Below, piece after piece: positions 1-11,800 of a stretch of DNA of 64,000 nt. The stretch lies in contig VWZL01000431.1 of NCBI GenBank assembly GCA_013396915.1, positions 124,001-188,000 on the forward strand, read 5' to 3'. The position numbers and the translations under genes were made by a program. The first letter of the stretch is position 1; every line of letters begins with the position of its first letter. The DNA is from Stercorarius parasiticus. Its lineage: Eukaryota > Chordata > Aves > Charadriiformes > Stercorariidae. The notes under the pieces are model-generated. The model was not told the origin of the DNA and ran no database searches. It saw nothing but the letters and a program-made list of their open reading frames with translations.

Positions 1-785
1 ATCACTTACTGGGAAGCGTTTAAGCATTGCCTCCTTAGATGTGTCTTCCTGTTGCTTTCAGATTTAACAAAATACATGAGAACTGAAAACATGAATACTC
101 AAATCGAGACTTACAAAAATTATCAAAACATCTGGAACTACTCTGTACTAGAACTACTGCACATCAAAACTAAGAGACTTCTACTTTCCGGAATGCATGC
201 ACTGAAAAAAACATGTTTAAACCCACTATCTTCAGGATTTTCACATCTTCTGGTTTGATACCCTTACTAATGACAATGTATAATGGTTATGGATGCATTT
301 CATACTTTAAATGTATTTGTATCTTAGCTTTTTAAGATAAATTTAAAAACAGTCATGAGAGTGTTAACAATTAAGAGCTTCAGTGCCAGTTTGGAAATTA
401 CAAAAATTCATTTGATCGGCAGAGCTGTAAGACAACAAAACCTTAGCCACTGTGTCATAAACCCAAGAACACTCAATCGCTTTGAAGTCAAGATACAATA
501 TATTTAACTGGAGATGTCTATAACGGTAACTATCTTGCATAAATCACCTAGTAGTAGAATTCATTTGCAAGCATGTAATTACAAAGTTTGCTTTTGAGTT
601 ACCCAGAGCAGTCACTAATTTCAGAAAATCAGTATAGCCTAATGAGGAACATCTACAGTATGCCCAGGACCCTTTTCCGGGTACCCCTGAGGTTCTGCCT
701 ATGTACTTATCAGAGATTTTCTGATGAAGAGATCTTGCCTTGGTAATTAATAGCCCTTGAGGGCTACGTATTTACTCTTTTTAAA

Positions 786-1660
786 CTGAACAGAATAGAG
801 CAGAGTAGGATAGAACAGAGTGGGGTAGAATAGAGTAGGGTAGAAGAGACTGTTTCAGTTGGAAGGGACCTACAACGATCATCTACAACTGCCTGAACAA
901 TTCAGGGCTGACCAAGTTAAAGCACATTATTAAAGGCATTGTCCAAACGCCTCTTAAACACTGACAGGTTTGAGGCATTGACCACCTCTCTAGGAAGCTT
1001 GTTCCAGTGTTTGAGCACCCACTCTGTAAAGAAGTGTTTTCTAAAATGTTTCCTTTTTGAACACATATAAACTTCTGTTATCCACAACAATGTCCAGCAA
1101 GGACCTCCACGGCTTAATCGTATGTTGTCCAAACCATCACATCTGTCTGCCCTTTCCTGGATCTGGCAACTGCCCTTTCCAGTTGGGATCTTCTAGGTAT
1201 CACACTGAAAGAGCCCACAAGCAATCATCCTTGACACAACTTTTCCATGCCTCTTGCAAATTTGTCTTCTCATATCCTTCCACTTGTCCACTACTTCCTC
1301 ATCTGAAGAGTCCTAATCTTCATCATTCCTCGTCTGGAAATTATTCCATCCTTTCATCATTGCTCCTACCCATTTCTGAGTATTTTCTAGTTCTTCCAAA
1401 CCCATTTTGGGAACTGGTGGTCACAAACATCAAATGAAGGAAGTCAAATGCAACCATACTACAGATTTATACACAATGAAGTCCTCTGTTTTATTCTCTG
1501 TTGCTTTTGATTTGCCTTTTTTTTGACTGCTACTGAGAACCGAGCTGATGCTAGAGTAGAACCATCCACCACACACACGCAATCTCATTCCTGACTGGTA
1601 ACAGTCCGTTGAGAACCCAGCGTTTTCTATGTGAAATACAGATTATCCCCAGCAAACTGC
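786..1660 (-). mobile_element. CR1 LINE, 5'-truncated, with end of ORF2
   Basis: An old copy of a CR1 non-LTR retrotransposon inserted in reverse. The low-coordinate end is the 3' tail, expanded into imperfect GAATA/TAGAG-type five-base units (789-850). It is followed by a body recognisable as CR1, with phrases such as TTGGAAGGGACCTACAACGA and the block for the reverse transcriptase C-terminus. A minus-strand frame (917-1132) still reads R-K-H-F-F-T-E-W-V-L-K-H-W-N-K-L-P-R-E-V-V and then F-K-R-R-L-D, the hallmark end of CR1 ORF2. Farther up the sequence still follows an ancient amniote CR1 consensus to about 1660 but is too damaged to code. The copy is non-functional. Subfamily not determined. 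Confidence 0.85.
789..850 (-). repeat. Five-base tandem repeat at CR1 3' tail
   Basis: Imperfect repeats of GAATA, GAGCA, GGATA and GGGTA units, about twelve copies, directly abutting the 3' end of the CR1 body at 851. CR1 elements end in short tandem repeats, and this array is longer than the usual two to four copies, which suggests later slippage expansion. Confidence 0.8.
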
Positions 1661-4551
1661 CTTTCCGCCTTCGCTGAAGGCAAGGCTGGCTTTTATCCCC
1701 GGGCTACACAAGAATGCTCCTTCCTGTTTCAATCTCCAAAAATACATCTCCTGAAAATATAACAGGGACATACCCTCTTCTCTTATACAGTTTATATGGC
1801 CGTAGAAGGCCAGCATCAATATATTAGACTCATTGTTCTGCGTTTGGGATTTTCCACTCTACAAACAATAGCTTCCAATAGAGAAGCTGTAGAAAACTAG
1901 TTCCCCAGGCTACCACAAGACACAAAACCCAAAAAAGAACACAAAAGAGAACATCAAGAGCTATCCGGTAGTCGTGCTCAGAAAGGCACAAATAACAAAC
2001 TTGGCAAAATCGCCATAAAAATGAAGATTCATGATTCTCAACTTAATACAGCTAGGTCCTTAAATAAAAGAACATAAATTACTATATATACAAATGTCTT
2101 AAATACCATATACTGCTTATTGGTGATGCTTAGACCCTGTAATAATGTTAAGTTTAAATAAGATTGTGGGTACTTAGCACTTGGGACTCTTCTGCTACTT
2201 GGCTTCTGGTTTCTTGTGTAGTTCCTTAACATGAGCAACAGCCAGAAATTTTCAGACCAGTGCAACAATGCATGAAAAAATACCTCATGTTTTCACATTC
2301 TGAAGCAAAATATTGTGGTTATCCTATATACTGCCTCCACAAAAAGGGACACAATACAGAATGGTATCATTAAAACAAAAGCATGGTATTAATAAAATTC
2401 AAATCTTTTTACTTTTGCTGTTAATGTAAGTATGTATTATGAATTACATAAAATATTTTAGTGCTGCAATCCTAATCAATAGTATACTGCTTATTTGCTA
2501 CAGGCAATTGACTCAGAGTAGTAAATGAAAACAGATTAAGGCGGCATATTTTCCTGCTCTCGTATAATTGCATAATGCTGCAATGTTTGGAATGCAAACT
2601 CCGCAGGGGAACATTAAAAAATATTGGTTTGTAAATTAAAGTCACTGAAAAGTAAATGTCAGCCGTAAAAACATTTCCTTTAATATTCCATTTTATAAGT
2701 TGTTTCACCAGTCCGTCACCCATCTGAGGTCTGAATTATCATTAACTTCGTGGTTCAATGAATTATTAATACAAAATGGGAGAATCTAAGGGAAAGATGG
2801 CGCTTTAGAGCATACACAGCAGATGAAGAGTTACAAAAACGGGCCAGAAATTTTGCTGTGAAGAGTTAATGCAGTAAAAGGGAACAGCTGGAGACTAGTA
2901 AAAGCACTCATTAGAGAGAAGAAGCAGCAAACTGTTCTAATTGGGTCAGCTGACAGGTGGCTGCGCTTCAGTAGAGCCCTCCCGGCAGCCCAGTCCCAGC
3001 CGCAGAGATTGATGCTACTGTGTGATCCTGGAACCAGACCTACAGCTGCAAAGCTGTGCTGCAGCTCAGGACCGCCAATGACCAATTCAAACCATCTCAG
3101 CACCGATGTGTGACACAGGGAGCAAAAATGACTACTGTATGTATGGGGGTAGGTTAGGGAAAACACCGAGGGCGCTTAAAATGTTTAGTCACTTAACTAC
3201 AGCTCAGAACCCAGTAACTGGAAAGTGTACTTGTATTTAACTCCCTAATGCCTGATACGCACTGCACAGACTCGGGCAAATCATTTTAACCTCTGCATGC
3301 CTCAGGTTTCCAACCTAAACCATGTTAACCAAGTTCACCAGACCCTCCCCAAAAGTTCCAAGGCTCCGTCAATGGACAGGTGTAGCCCCTTGTGAGGTTC
3401 TCAGCAGAAAAATCCCATATACAAATTAACCCCCCTCCACCAAACCTGCAGACAGGCAACTCTCCCACTGCCTTTTTTATACAGAAACACACTCATGAGA
3501 GTGACAGTCAGAAGGTGGAGGCATGGGCTGCATATCATGGTGTCTCCTTGGTGGCCATGTCCCGGGGAGACTGAAAAGCTTCAAGAAACACATCTAAAGT
3601 CACAAAGGAGAATGTTCAATGTGTTACTACTGATGACAATTCACAATACAACTAGCCATGCTTAAATATTTCCACTATCCAGATAAAGACAGTAACTAAG
3701 ACAGCTAGCTGCTGTCAGAAAACCAATGCAACTGGTAAAAGAATATTTTTCATTGTAGATAGAGATTTGGGGATATAAATAATAAAACTGGTTAAACGTA
3801 TTTGGTGAATATTCTTACATTAATGAAAAACTACGTAGTCATAACAGGAAATTCTCAACATTCAGGAATACAAAAAATTATTCTATGGAGTTTAACTATT
3901 CAGCTTTTTCTATAATTTTGTTGGAACTTTATGAAACAACCTAAACAACATTGATTTAAATATTTGTCAAGAAAAGCCAATCTTTGTCACAGGAGAGGTC
4001 CCTATTGTAAGAAATTTGACTTGAAAGTTCCCTGACTTCCTCTGAATTTTACTTCCCTCCTTTGCAGTAATCCTAACATACTTTTTACAAATATTTTAAT
4101 ATTTAATTTAAAACACAAAGAGACAGATGCTCCTTTATGGGATTACTTGCATGAGTAATCGTTAGCATAACTGAGGCTGAATATTGTTAGAATATTTTTA
4201 CTTTTTGCTGAGAAAAGCCTATTTATTTTCAGAGATGAAGTTGAAAGACTATGCTGAGCCTGACAGAGATGCGGTGCAAACTTAACCGCTAATTATAATG
4301 AAAACCTGAAACGCCCTATAGGAAGGCGACAAGTTCTTAATTTACTGAAACAATCTTTTTTACGCAAAACGTCTCTCTTCTGACAAATTAGCTCAAAGAT
4401 GTTTAGGTCTTGTACTCGAGTGAGTTAGGAGCCATGCTATTTGTGAGCCTAACAAAGATCAGAATTGCATATAACCAGATTTCCTGCAATTTAGTCAACA
4501 ATACACAGCCTGGACCGCTTCACACACTCGTTTCAGCCATAGCTGTCTTAG

Positions 4552-4597
4552 CAAGTATTTGTTTAGCAAGTTTTGTTGCTAAAACAAGCAATACTTG
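4552..4597. repeat. Imperfect inverted repeat (hairpin)
   Basis: Left arm 4552-4569 and right arm 4576-4597 are complementary apart from a four-base insertion in the right arm, separated by a six-base loop. The word TTAGCAAGT also occurs three times in direct orientation around it (starting near 4549, 4563 and 4600). No known element was recognised. Confidence 0.6.
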
Positions 4598-7500
4598 TGT
4601 TAGCAAGTACTAAGGAAAGATGAAAGACCCATACATACCGTTTATATTTGATGTCTCACGCAGCAGTTGTAATAAATACTAGGTAATTACTAACAAACCT
4701 TCTAGAAAGGACAATTTTAATACAAAGCTTTGAAATATTTATGCTTGTCCTCTCTCTTTATCAGGTATGCTTCCTACCTTCTGCACTCTCAGGCCTCAAA
4801 CTAAATCATCTGGTGCATATTCTTCTTTTGCTTGGTCACAGCTGCACTGATAAGGGGGTTACTTGCTTTATTGAAGCATACTTACTCTAAGAACTCTAGT
4901 TCACCCTGAAACACATTTGCTATGACGGATTTAAATTCACTTTTGTGAATTTATCTCATCTGACAGGACCATAGGGTAGGGTGACTCTCACATGAGTGTG
5001 TGCTTGAGACTCGACCCGAGGTGCTTGTCGCCATTTCAGACCATTACCTCTCTGACACATTCCACACTAACGCATTGCCGCTACTTATTTTGGGGAAGCT
5101 TGGCACTGATCTCTGCAGGTCACTGACAGTAACTCACGCCAGCAGAGAAAGCGGTGGGCCAGGGCCAGGAGGTGGCTGATGTGGGTGGAAAGCCTCACAT
5201 TGCAGCAGCTGCCTCTGCCATATCTGACTCCTGAATAAAGGGCTTGTTTTCCATCCTGGCTTTCAACTAAATTTTGGTAAACACGGACATTTACCAAAAC
5301 ATTTAAAACAATTTACCTGACTCCTGAATGAATGGTTGTTTTCTCTGAAACAGAGTCAAAGCCTGAAGCTCTCTTCAGAGAAAGTTTCAAATGATCAGCA
5401 AACGGTGAAAATGTCTGTCTCCGTTTCTCATCTTTGCAATGTCAGCAGTTCAGATTTTCAAAGTTAAAAAAACAGCACCCAAAGACTTCACCCCCCTAAG
5501 GATCAGAACTGAGGGGAGGGAGTGCCTCCATTAAGGATATCACAACCCGGTGGCCAAGCAGGACTTCATCAGATACAAAACACGATTTTAAAATGCTTCT
5601 CCTCCCTTCAGAGCCCGCTTTATAGAGGTGCGGAGCTCCCACTCTTTCACACAGGAGTTCCTAAGAGAAAATGCACACTGCCTTCCGCTTTTCAAGGGAG
5701 GAGACCAGTGCTGGCAGCTATTGACCAAGATGCCAGGATGGCCCAGAAAGGTTCCCAGTAGTCCACAACACTTCCCAAGAGCTAGGAAGCCAGGAGGAAC
5801 ATCATGGTTGAGAAAAGCACAATTAGCCCCTAATACCCCAGTTTCAAAAGACACCTCTCCTCAGGCAAACCTCTCTCCTGGTACAAGAGAGGAGTTACAT
5901 TTACCGCTTTTCTAGTCCATTTCGTAAGTCTGTAACTACTGTCAACCCAAAGCTTTCTCACACTCTTCAGCAATGAGCTCAACCTTGTGGAGCATTCAGC
6001 AGTTTTGTATTTTCCGAGCTTATGATCTGAGGTACGATGGAAGAAGAAAAATAAAAGCTTCTCGTATCGTCCCCTCCACTTTCACGTATCTGCTCGCAGT
6101 CAGGCACACCTCATCCCAAATGACTTGGGTTTAATACTGTCATCAATAGAGAAACTATTTAGTATGCTAAATCTAAGCTTTTCCTTCAAATAGTCCCCTG
6201 TAAAAAAGCAATGCTTTATGATGAGTTTTCAATTAAAATAAAAGAAAAAAATATGAGGGAAAAATTGCAAAAGGTCTGAGGCCAGCAATCCGGCCAGCCA
6301 TCAGCTAAAGGGCCACAGTGGCTCACGCTCAGAGGTAAAACCGGCTGCTCGCTTTCTTCACAGCTAGATCAGGCAATTGATTTAGCAGACTTCTGAAGCT
6401 ACCATTCCACAAAATCCATCAACCTGAGTTTTAAAACATACGCCAGCAGATTTCCTTGCACCACCGAGGAAAAGATTAAAATGCAGTCTCATGCAATATA
6501 TTATGTGGCTGGATAGCACAAATCTTAAAAATGCTTAACATTCGGAATGAGTGGCTTTTGTTAAAATGAATTTCACTGGCGGGTGGCCTATATGTTACTG
6601 TGACACAAGCAACCGTCCTCTTAGAGCAGCGCAAGTGACAGCCAAAGTCTGCCACGGAGGGATGGAGGACAGATTCCAAAAATGTTTCCAGGCTTCTAAC
6701 ACTGAGTTACCAACAGAGAAGATCAAAACAAAAAAGCAAAAATAGTTGTTATGAAGGATGCTGATGGTGCCTCAGACCGACAAACTGCCTTTTGAAAAAA
6801 AATGACTACTGACCTCAGATAGCCATTTTTTATTTCCTTTTCATTACAGCTTTTGTACTGATCTGTATGTGTGTATTCATGTACGTGTGCACATAAATCA
6901 TTAATTTCTTAAAGAACATCCCAACACAAATGAAAATGCAAGGTGATTTCTTTCTATTAGCTTTTAAACCAACACAAACAACAGGAATTAGATCTATTCA
7001 TTTCAGTTCTGCTTGAAGTAAACTTCCGCTGGCTGTACATATCACATCTTAAACTGCACAGGCAGTACTGAATTAATACCAGCTTTTACAGAGTCAGTCA
7101 GTCAGTGGTGAGAGGTGCCAATCACTGCATGTTCCACTTCAAATGAGAAGCCTAGGCACTCAGAGTGAAGTACAGACTGTACCGCTCGTTTTTAACATTT
7201 TCAGAAAAGAAAACATGACAGCGCTAAGGAAATAATAACGTATTAAAAAACCCACCCCGCATTCATTTCTGCAAACGCCCCTTCCCATTCACAGACGAGG
7301 ACCCAGGAAAACTCCATGTGCACAGCATGCAAAGCTGTTGGGACTGCCTTGCAGCTCTGCACACCAGGAGGCCAAAACCTGCTCAGCTGACGCAGGGACC
7401 TCTTCGGTATCTCTAGCCATATAGCAAATAAGAAACCGTTTGCAACATTACTGAAATAAGTTTACATCTGTACAGCAGATGTCATTAAAGTTTAAGGCTA

Positions 7501-8691
7501 TACATGGTTACACTGATACTCCCCCCCCCTTCGTTCATTCATAATTTATAGGCTTATCTGTTCACAGGGCTTTACATGACAAACAACAGTAGTAACGTAC
7601 AAAAGAAATCAGCACAGCCCTGTCATCCGGAAAAAACCCCAGCCCTTCTTGAATCCACCCGACATCAGCTAGGACTGAAACGTGTTGTGTGGCAGTCATT
7701 CAGAGCCATGTTCTTCATGGCTCATCCATACCACATCCTGTACTCCCCTGCCCCTCCAAAACATCCACAAAACATCCTCTCTGCTCTCCAGAAGCCGCAG
7801 CCCTCTCTTGTTTTGAAGTTAGGTCTGGCCTGCAACATCTCATAGAAGACCATCAAGCTGTCCTGTCACCACCGTGTCACTGAACCTTCTTCAGGTTCAA
7901 GTGTGGCTGAAGGTTGAGTCCAATCAAACTGGATCTCCTTTATAGAGAGAGTAAGAATTAATTTGACCTTTTTGTCTTCTTATGGAGGTGCCAGTGTGCA
8001 CGCAGAGATCACTAGGAAGCAAACCGACCACGTTCCTAGCTTCTGTATTTCTCATTCTCATAGAACAACTACTGCCATGGGACCTCGGTCTGTGACAAAG
8101 GCTGACGTGTTATGACAGTTCAGCAGTTGTGCAAAATTAAAAATTATTACAAACGGCTTATCCGGCATTATTGCCACCTTCTTAATCCAAAAAAAGGCAA
8201 CAAAATCAAACCAAGAACTGAGATCAGAGTGCTGGTATGAAGAACACTGCACAACTTACCAGCAAGAACATTAGAGGCTTGCGCTCACTGAATTGTTCCG
8301 TTTCCCAATTTTCCTCTGAGGCTGTGCAGTTATAGACATAGTTCCAACCTAAAAATCTGCCTGAATATTCATAGTGATAAATACAGGCAAAATTATTATG
8401 CCTAATCACTACACAGTGCAAATCCAACTCAGGGAAAGGACCATAATTCAACGGTGGCAACCGGGGACTTTCCCGTCATCTTGTACAAGATCAAACTGGA
8501 TCACTGAATTCATCAGCAACACTCTACATACTAAAGCTGACCAAACTAAGGACCAGGCAAGACAAAGACGGAGGAAAAAACACAAGACAGAAGATGCCTC
8601 AGTCTCCCACTTTTCAAGCATCCAGTTCGAACATCAGTATTATGTACTGATGCTGGGAAACAGGTAATCAAAGCCTTTTATTTAAACATAC

Positions 8692-8845
8692 CAGATATCT
8701 TTCCTCCTGCCTCATGCTGGGGGTACGGATCATGTGATTCTGTTCTCCTCTCCAGTCTCCGAAACGTCGAAAAAAATAATTGGATAAAAATCGATTGACA
8801 GGGTCTCTAATAATATTGATGTACACTGGCTGGTCTCCTCCAAAC
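8692..8845 (-). CDS. UST: UST exon 5 (154 nt, 3'-phosphosulfate-binding segment)
   Basis: The first base completes the arginine codon begun in exon 4. It then encodes 51 residues starting FGGDQPVYINIIRDPVNRFL, with S-N-Y-F-F-R-R-F-G-D-W following, and ending R-Q-E-E-R-Y-L. The I-R-D-P-V-N-R-F-L-S stretch is the 3'-phosphosulfate-binding motif of the 2-O-sulfotransferase family, in which the arginine and serine contact the 3' phosphate of PAPS (family knowledge). The acceptor is CTTCCCACCAG and the donor GTATGT, and the exit phase is 0. No stop or frameshift is present. The next exon should begin with an aspartate codon. I did not find it in the remaining 8.7 kb, so intron 5 continues beyond the left edge. 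Confidence 0.97.
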
Positions 8846-11800
8846 CTGGTGGGAAGAAAAATGGGTGAATCTCATCAGAAGGTTCCACACAGGCACATCT
8901 TTCATTTGAATGTTTTCAAATTACTCTCTACAGAAGTTCAGAGCTTTTACAAGGTTAAGAGTGAAACTAAGAAGCTTACAAGTAGTTCCCAAAACTTTGT
9001 AAAAGCATGTAAGATCTCTGTAGGGTGAATGGTAAATATGATATCTCATTAAAAGCTATATGCGTACTACAAAGATTTTAGTTTAAGACCATTTTTTTCC
9101 ACTGTGTCAGTAGTTTTGCTTCTTGAGTTTTGTCTTTGCCGTTTTCAGATGAAGAACCTTCTGCAGCTGAATCCAAGGGTGAGCACTTTCTTCTTCTCAA
9201 CACGTTTCCCATCTGGGGAAGTCGTGTCAGAGCAGGCACCGCCTAACACTAACTGCACCTTGCACCACCTTCACCTGTACAGTAAGTGTAGTAACCCGCA
9301 CAGGATTTTGCAACATTCAAGCTTTTTTCAAAGGGCTTGCTTTGGATGAACAGATATGAATGGTATTTCCATCTCTATATTTGCCGGAACTTGTGCAGAT
9401 CTTCCTCGCTCACCCCCCAGCCTGCACCACCAGCTCCGGCTGCACCTGAGGTTATTTCGTGGTTATGCAACACCTTATCCTTGTACTGCACTTCATGAAG
9501 ACCTTTTTTTAAAAAGTCAATATGAAAGCAGCTTCAAAAAGGAAATTAAGTATCAATTTCAAGTACACACAAGTCCAAGGAAAAGGAAAGGGTAAAACCA
9601 GCTGTGACCAGGCTCTGCACAAAACCAAAATGCATCATGGGTACCTGCAACCTAAAGACGAGCAGATAAACCAGAATAGCCTCGTCAGCTCCAATTTACC
9701 CTCTTGTATGGCCTGGCCTGGTGTTAACAACAAACATCTTCAGTTTAACAGGTGGGATACAAAAAGAGGAAAGGAGAAAAGGGAGCTTGAGGGGTCTGTG
9801 ATTATTTTCACAGTATTGACTGGCCATTTTACATCAATACACTGCATCAGGAGAACAGGCCTAACCGGAAGAAAAAAAAAAATAAAGTAGTTTACACTCT
9901 TCTGTGGTCAAAATTGAAGAATGGACATTTATGCCATGGAACAGACTTACCATCTACAAATGCTGTGAGATAAAGAATAAAATAAACCCTTTTTGGATTG
10001 AGAAGTTCACAGGATAAATTCAACTGGGAATTTACGAGATCTAAGAACACAAATTGTCTTTCCCCCTTCTGTCTCCACAATTTAGGAGAACAACTCTTAC
10101 TGAAGCACTAGCTTATGTTTTTTTTGGGGAGCTTGATGATATAGCCATATTTAAGTATTTAAATGCTGTTCTGATGATTTTATGAGTCACTATTTACATA
10201 TTTTCTTTTAAAATGTAAAATATTAGATTAGAAGAGAGAAAACTGAAGACACCCTTTAGATTAAAAAAAAAATCATCTCAGCTTCTCTTCATATTTTAAG
10301 TCAGATGAATAATTGACTATGTATAATAAAAGATCAGGGCTCCTTATAAATATTAAAGAGCCAGCCAAATTGTTTAAAAACATGAATTCTAGTAAGACAA
10401 GAGAGAAATCCCATACAATTTCAACCAGATTTTTATTCTGCATGATTCCCCAGACCACTAAATACAGTCTGCAAAGGCTTGTCTCATGAATAACTATGCA
10501 TATCAGTAATCTCATTGACCTCAGTGTTGTAGGATCACTGCCATCATTTGAAATTGCACAGACAGCATAAAACTTTAAAACAGTCCAATTAAAAGGCAGC
10601 TACTCCTTGCTTCCTGATTAGCGCATAGCCCAGTTTGGACATGGGGATGCAAGGGAAGTATCCCAAATTCAGTATCCTGAATTCTTCTCTGAGCTTGTCT
10701 TTACACAGAAATATTAAAAAAAGGCATTCCTGCAAATACCATAGGACAATGAGAGCATTAAGCTTTGACAATGTTTTTTCAAACAGAAAGCTTTTGGTGA
10801 ATGCAATGGCTGGTAGCCATGAAAACGACATTTTTCAAATGAAACTGCTGGCAAGAGTAGGTTGCCCCTAAATTACTGAACACTTTATCTTCCTGCTCCG
10901 TGATACAGATCAGCAACAATCTAAAGACAGAAGGGAACGGAGAAGAGCAAAGAAAAGGGGAAGCAACGAAGACAGCAAGAAGCAATGACAGCAGCAGCAA
11001 GTTGTCTTAAGACAGAGACAGAAAGATTACAGGATTCCAAGAAGCAAGAGAGCAGGGATATCCTGCCCAGATTTTGTAGAGGATGCTAAACTGAAACGCT
11101 CCACAGAAGAGAGAAAAATCAAAAGCAGGCAGCTATTAGTTATCTAGATGGAAATATTCAACACACTGTATCTTTTCTGAAGTAAAAGGAGGGGTAGGAT
11201 TGCGTAACTAACCCACCAAAGTGTCAAAGCCCATCCTTTTGCTGGTAAGGTAAGGTCATCTCCCTGAACACGTGAACTGTAAATTCGGTACCTACAGCTC
11301 CGGGAGAAGAGGCACACGCAAACTTGTCTGTCCCAAGAGGACAGCTGAGATGGGAGGTCACTCTTTCACAAAGAGCTACAGAGGAACTCCTCATTTCTGA
11401 AATGGAGACACTGCCCCCCTCCCCCCCCAAATACACAACAGCTCAAATTTCTGATTTCCTACACACTGTAACCAGCCTGCTCTACACCCAGCTGCACTTG
11501 CTCCACCAGGCAACAGGCAGAGAATTTTTAGAAAAATTAAGTCTGTTCTGGCTCTTATTCAAATCTGCATTCTTTTTTTTTTTTTTAAACGTAGTTCATA
11601 ATACTTCAAATTCCAACCATTTGTTTCTATGGACCATACTGAGACTCTTTTACAGAAGCTATGCAGCGCTCACATTGCACAAAAAATCCTACTGGTTAAA
11701 AATCAATAACCTTAAGCTATTTAGAGGAAAAGAAGGGAAATCAATGCTCCATTTGTTCAAGTATGCTCTGCATATTTTTAGGTACCCATCAATCACTACA

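Larger units (their letters stand above)
1..8691 (-). other. UST: UST intron 5 (5' part)
   Basis: At least 8.7 kb of intron follow the GTATGT donor of exon 5. It contains a long CR1 copy (about 786-1660) and a hairpin at 4552-4597. The next UST exon, which should continue the catalytic domain after R-Y-L, was searched for by eye on the minus strand and not seen. The remaining sequence shows no recognisable gene. Confidence 0.8.

Noticed and set aside
1057..1437. 126-codon plus-strand frame
   Set aside because: It is antisense to the minus-strand CR1 copy at 786-1660.
8224..8460. Minus-strand frame of 78 codons shortly downstream of UST exon 5, considered as exon 6
   Set aside because: The peptide does not match the UST C-terminal domain, which should continue with D-I-N-E-C-like sequence, and the flanking splice sites do not fit.
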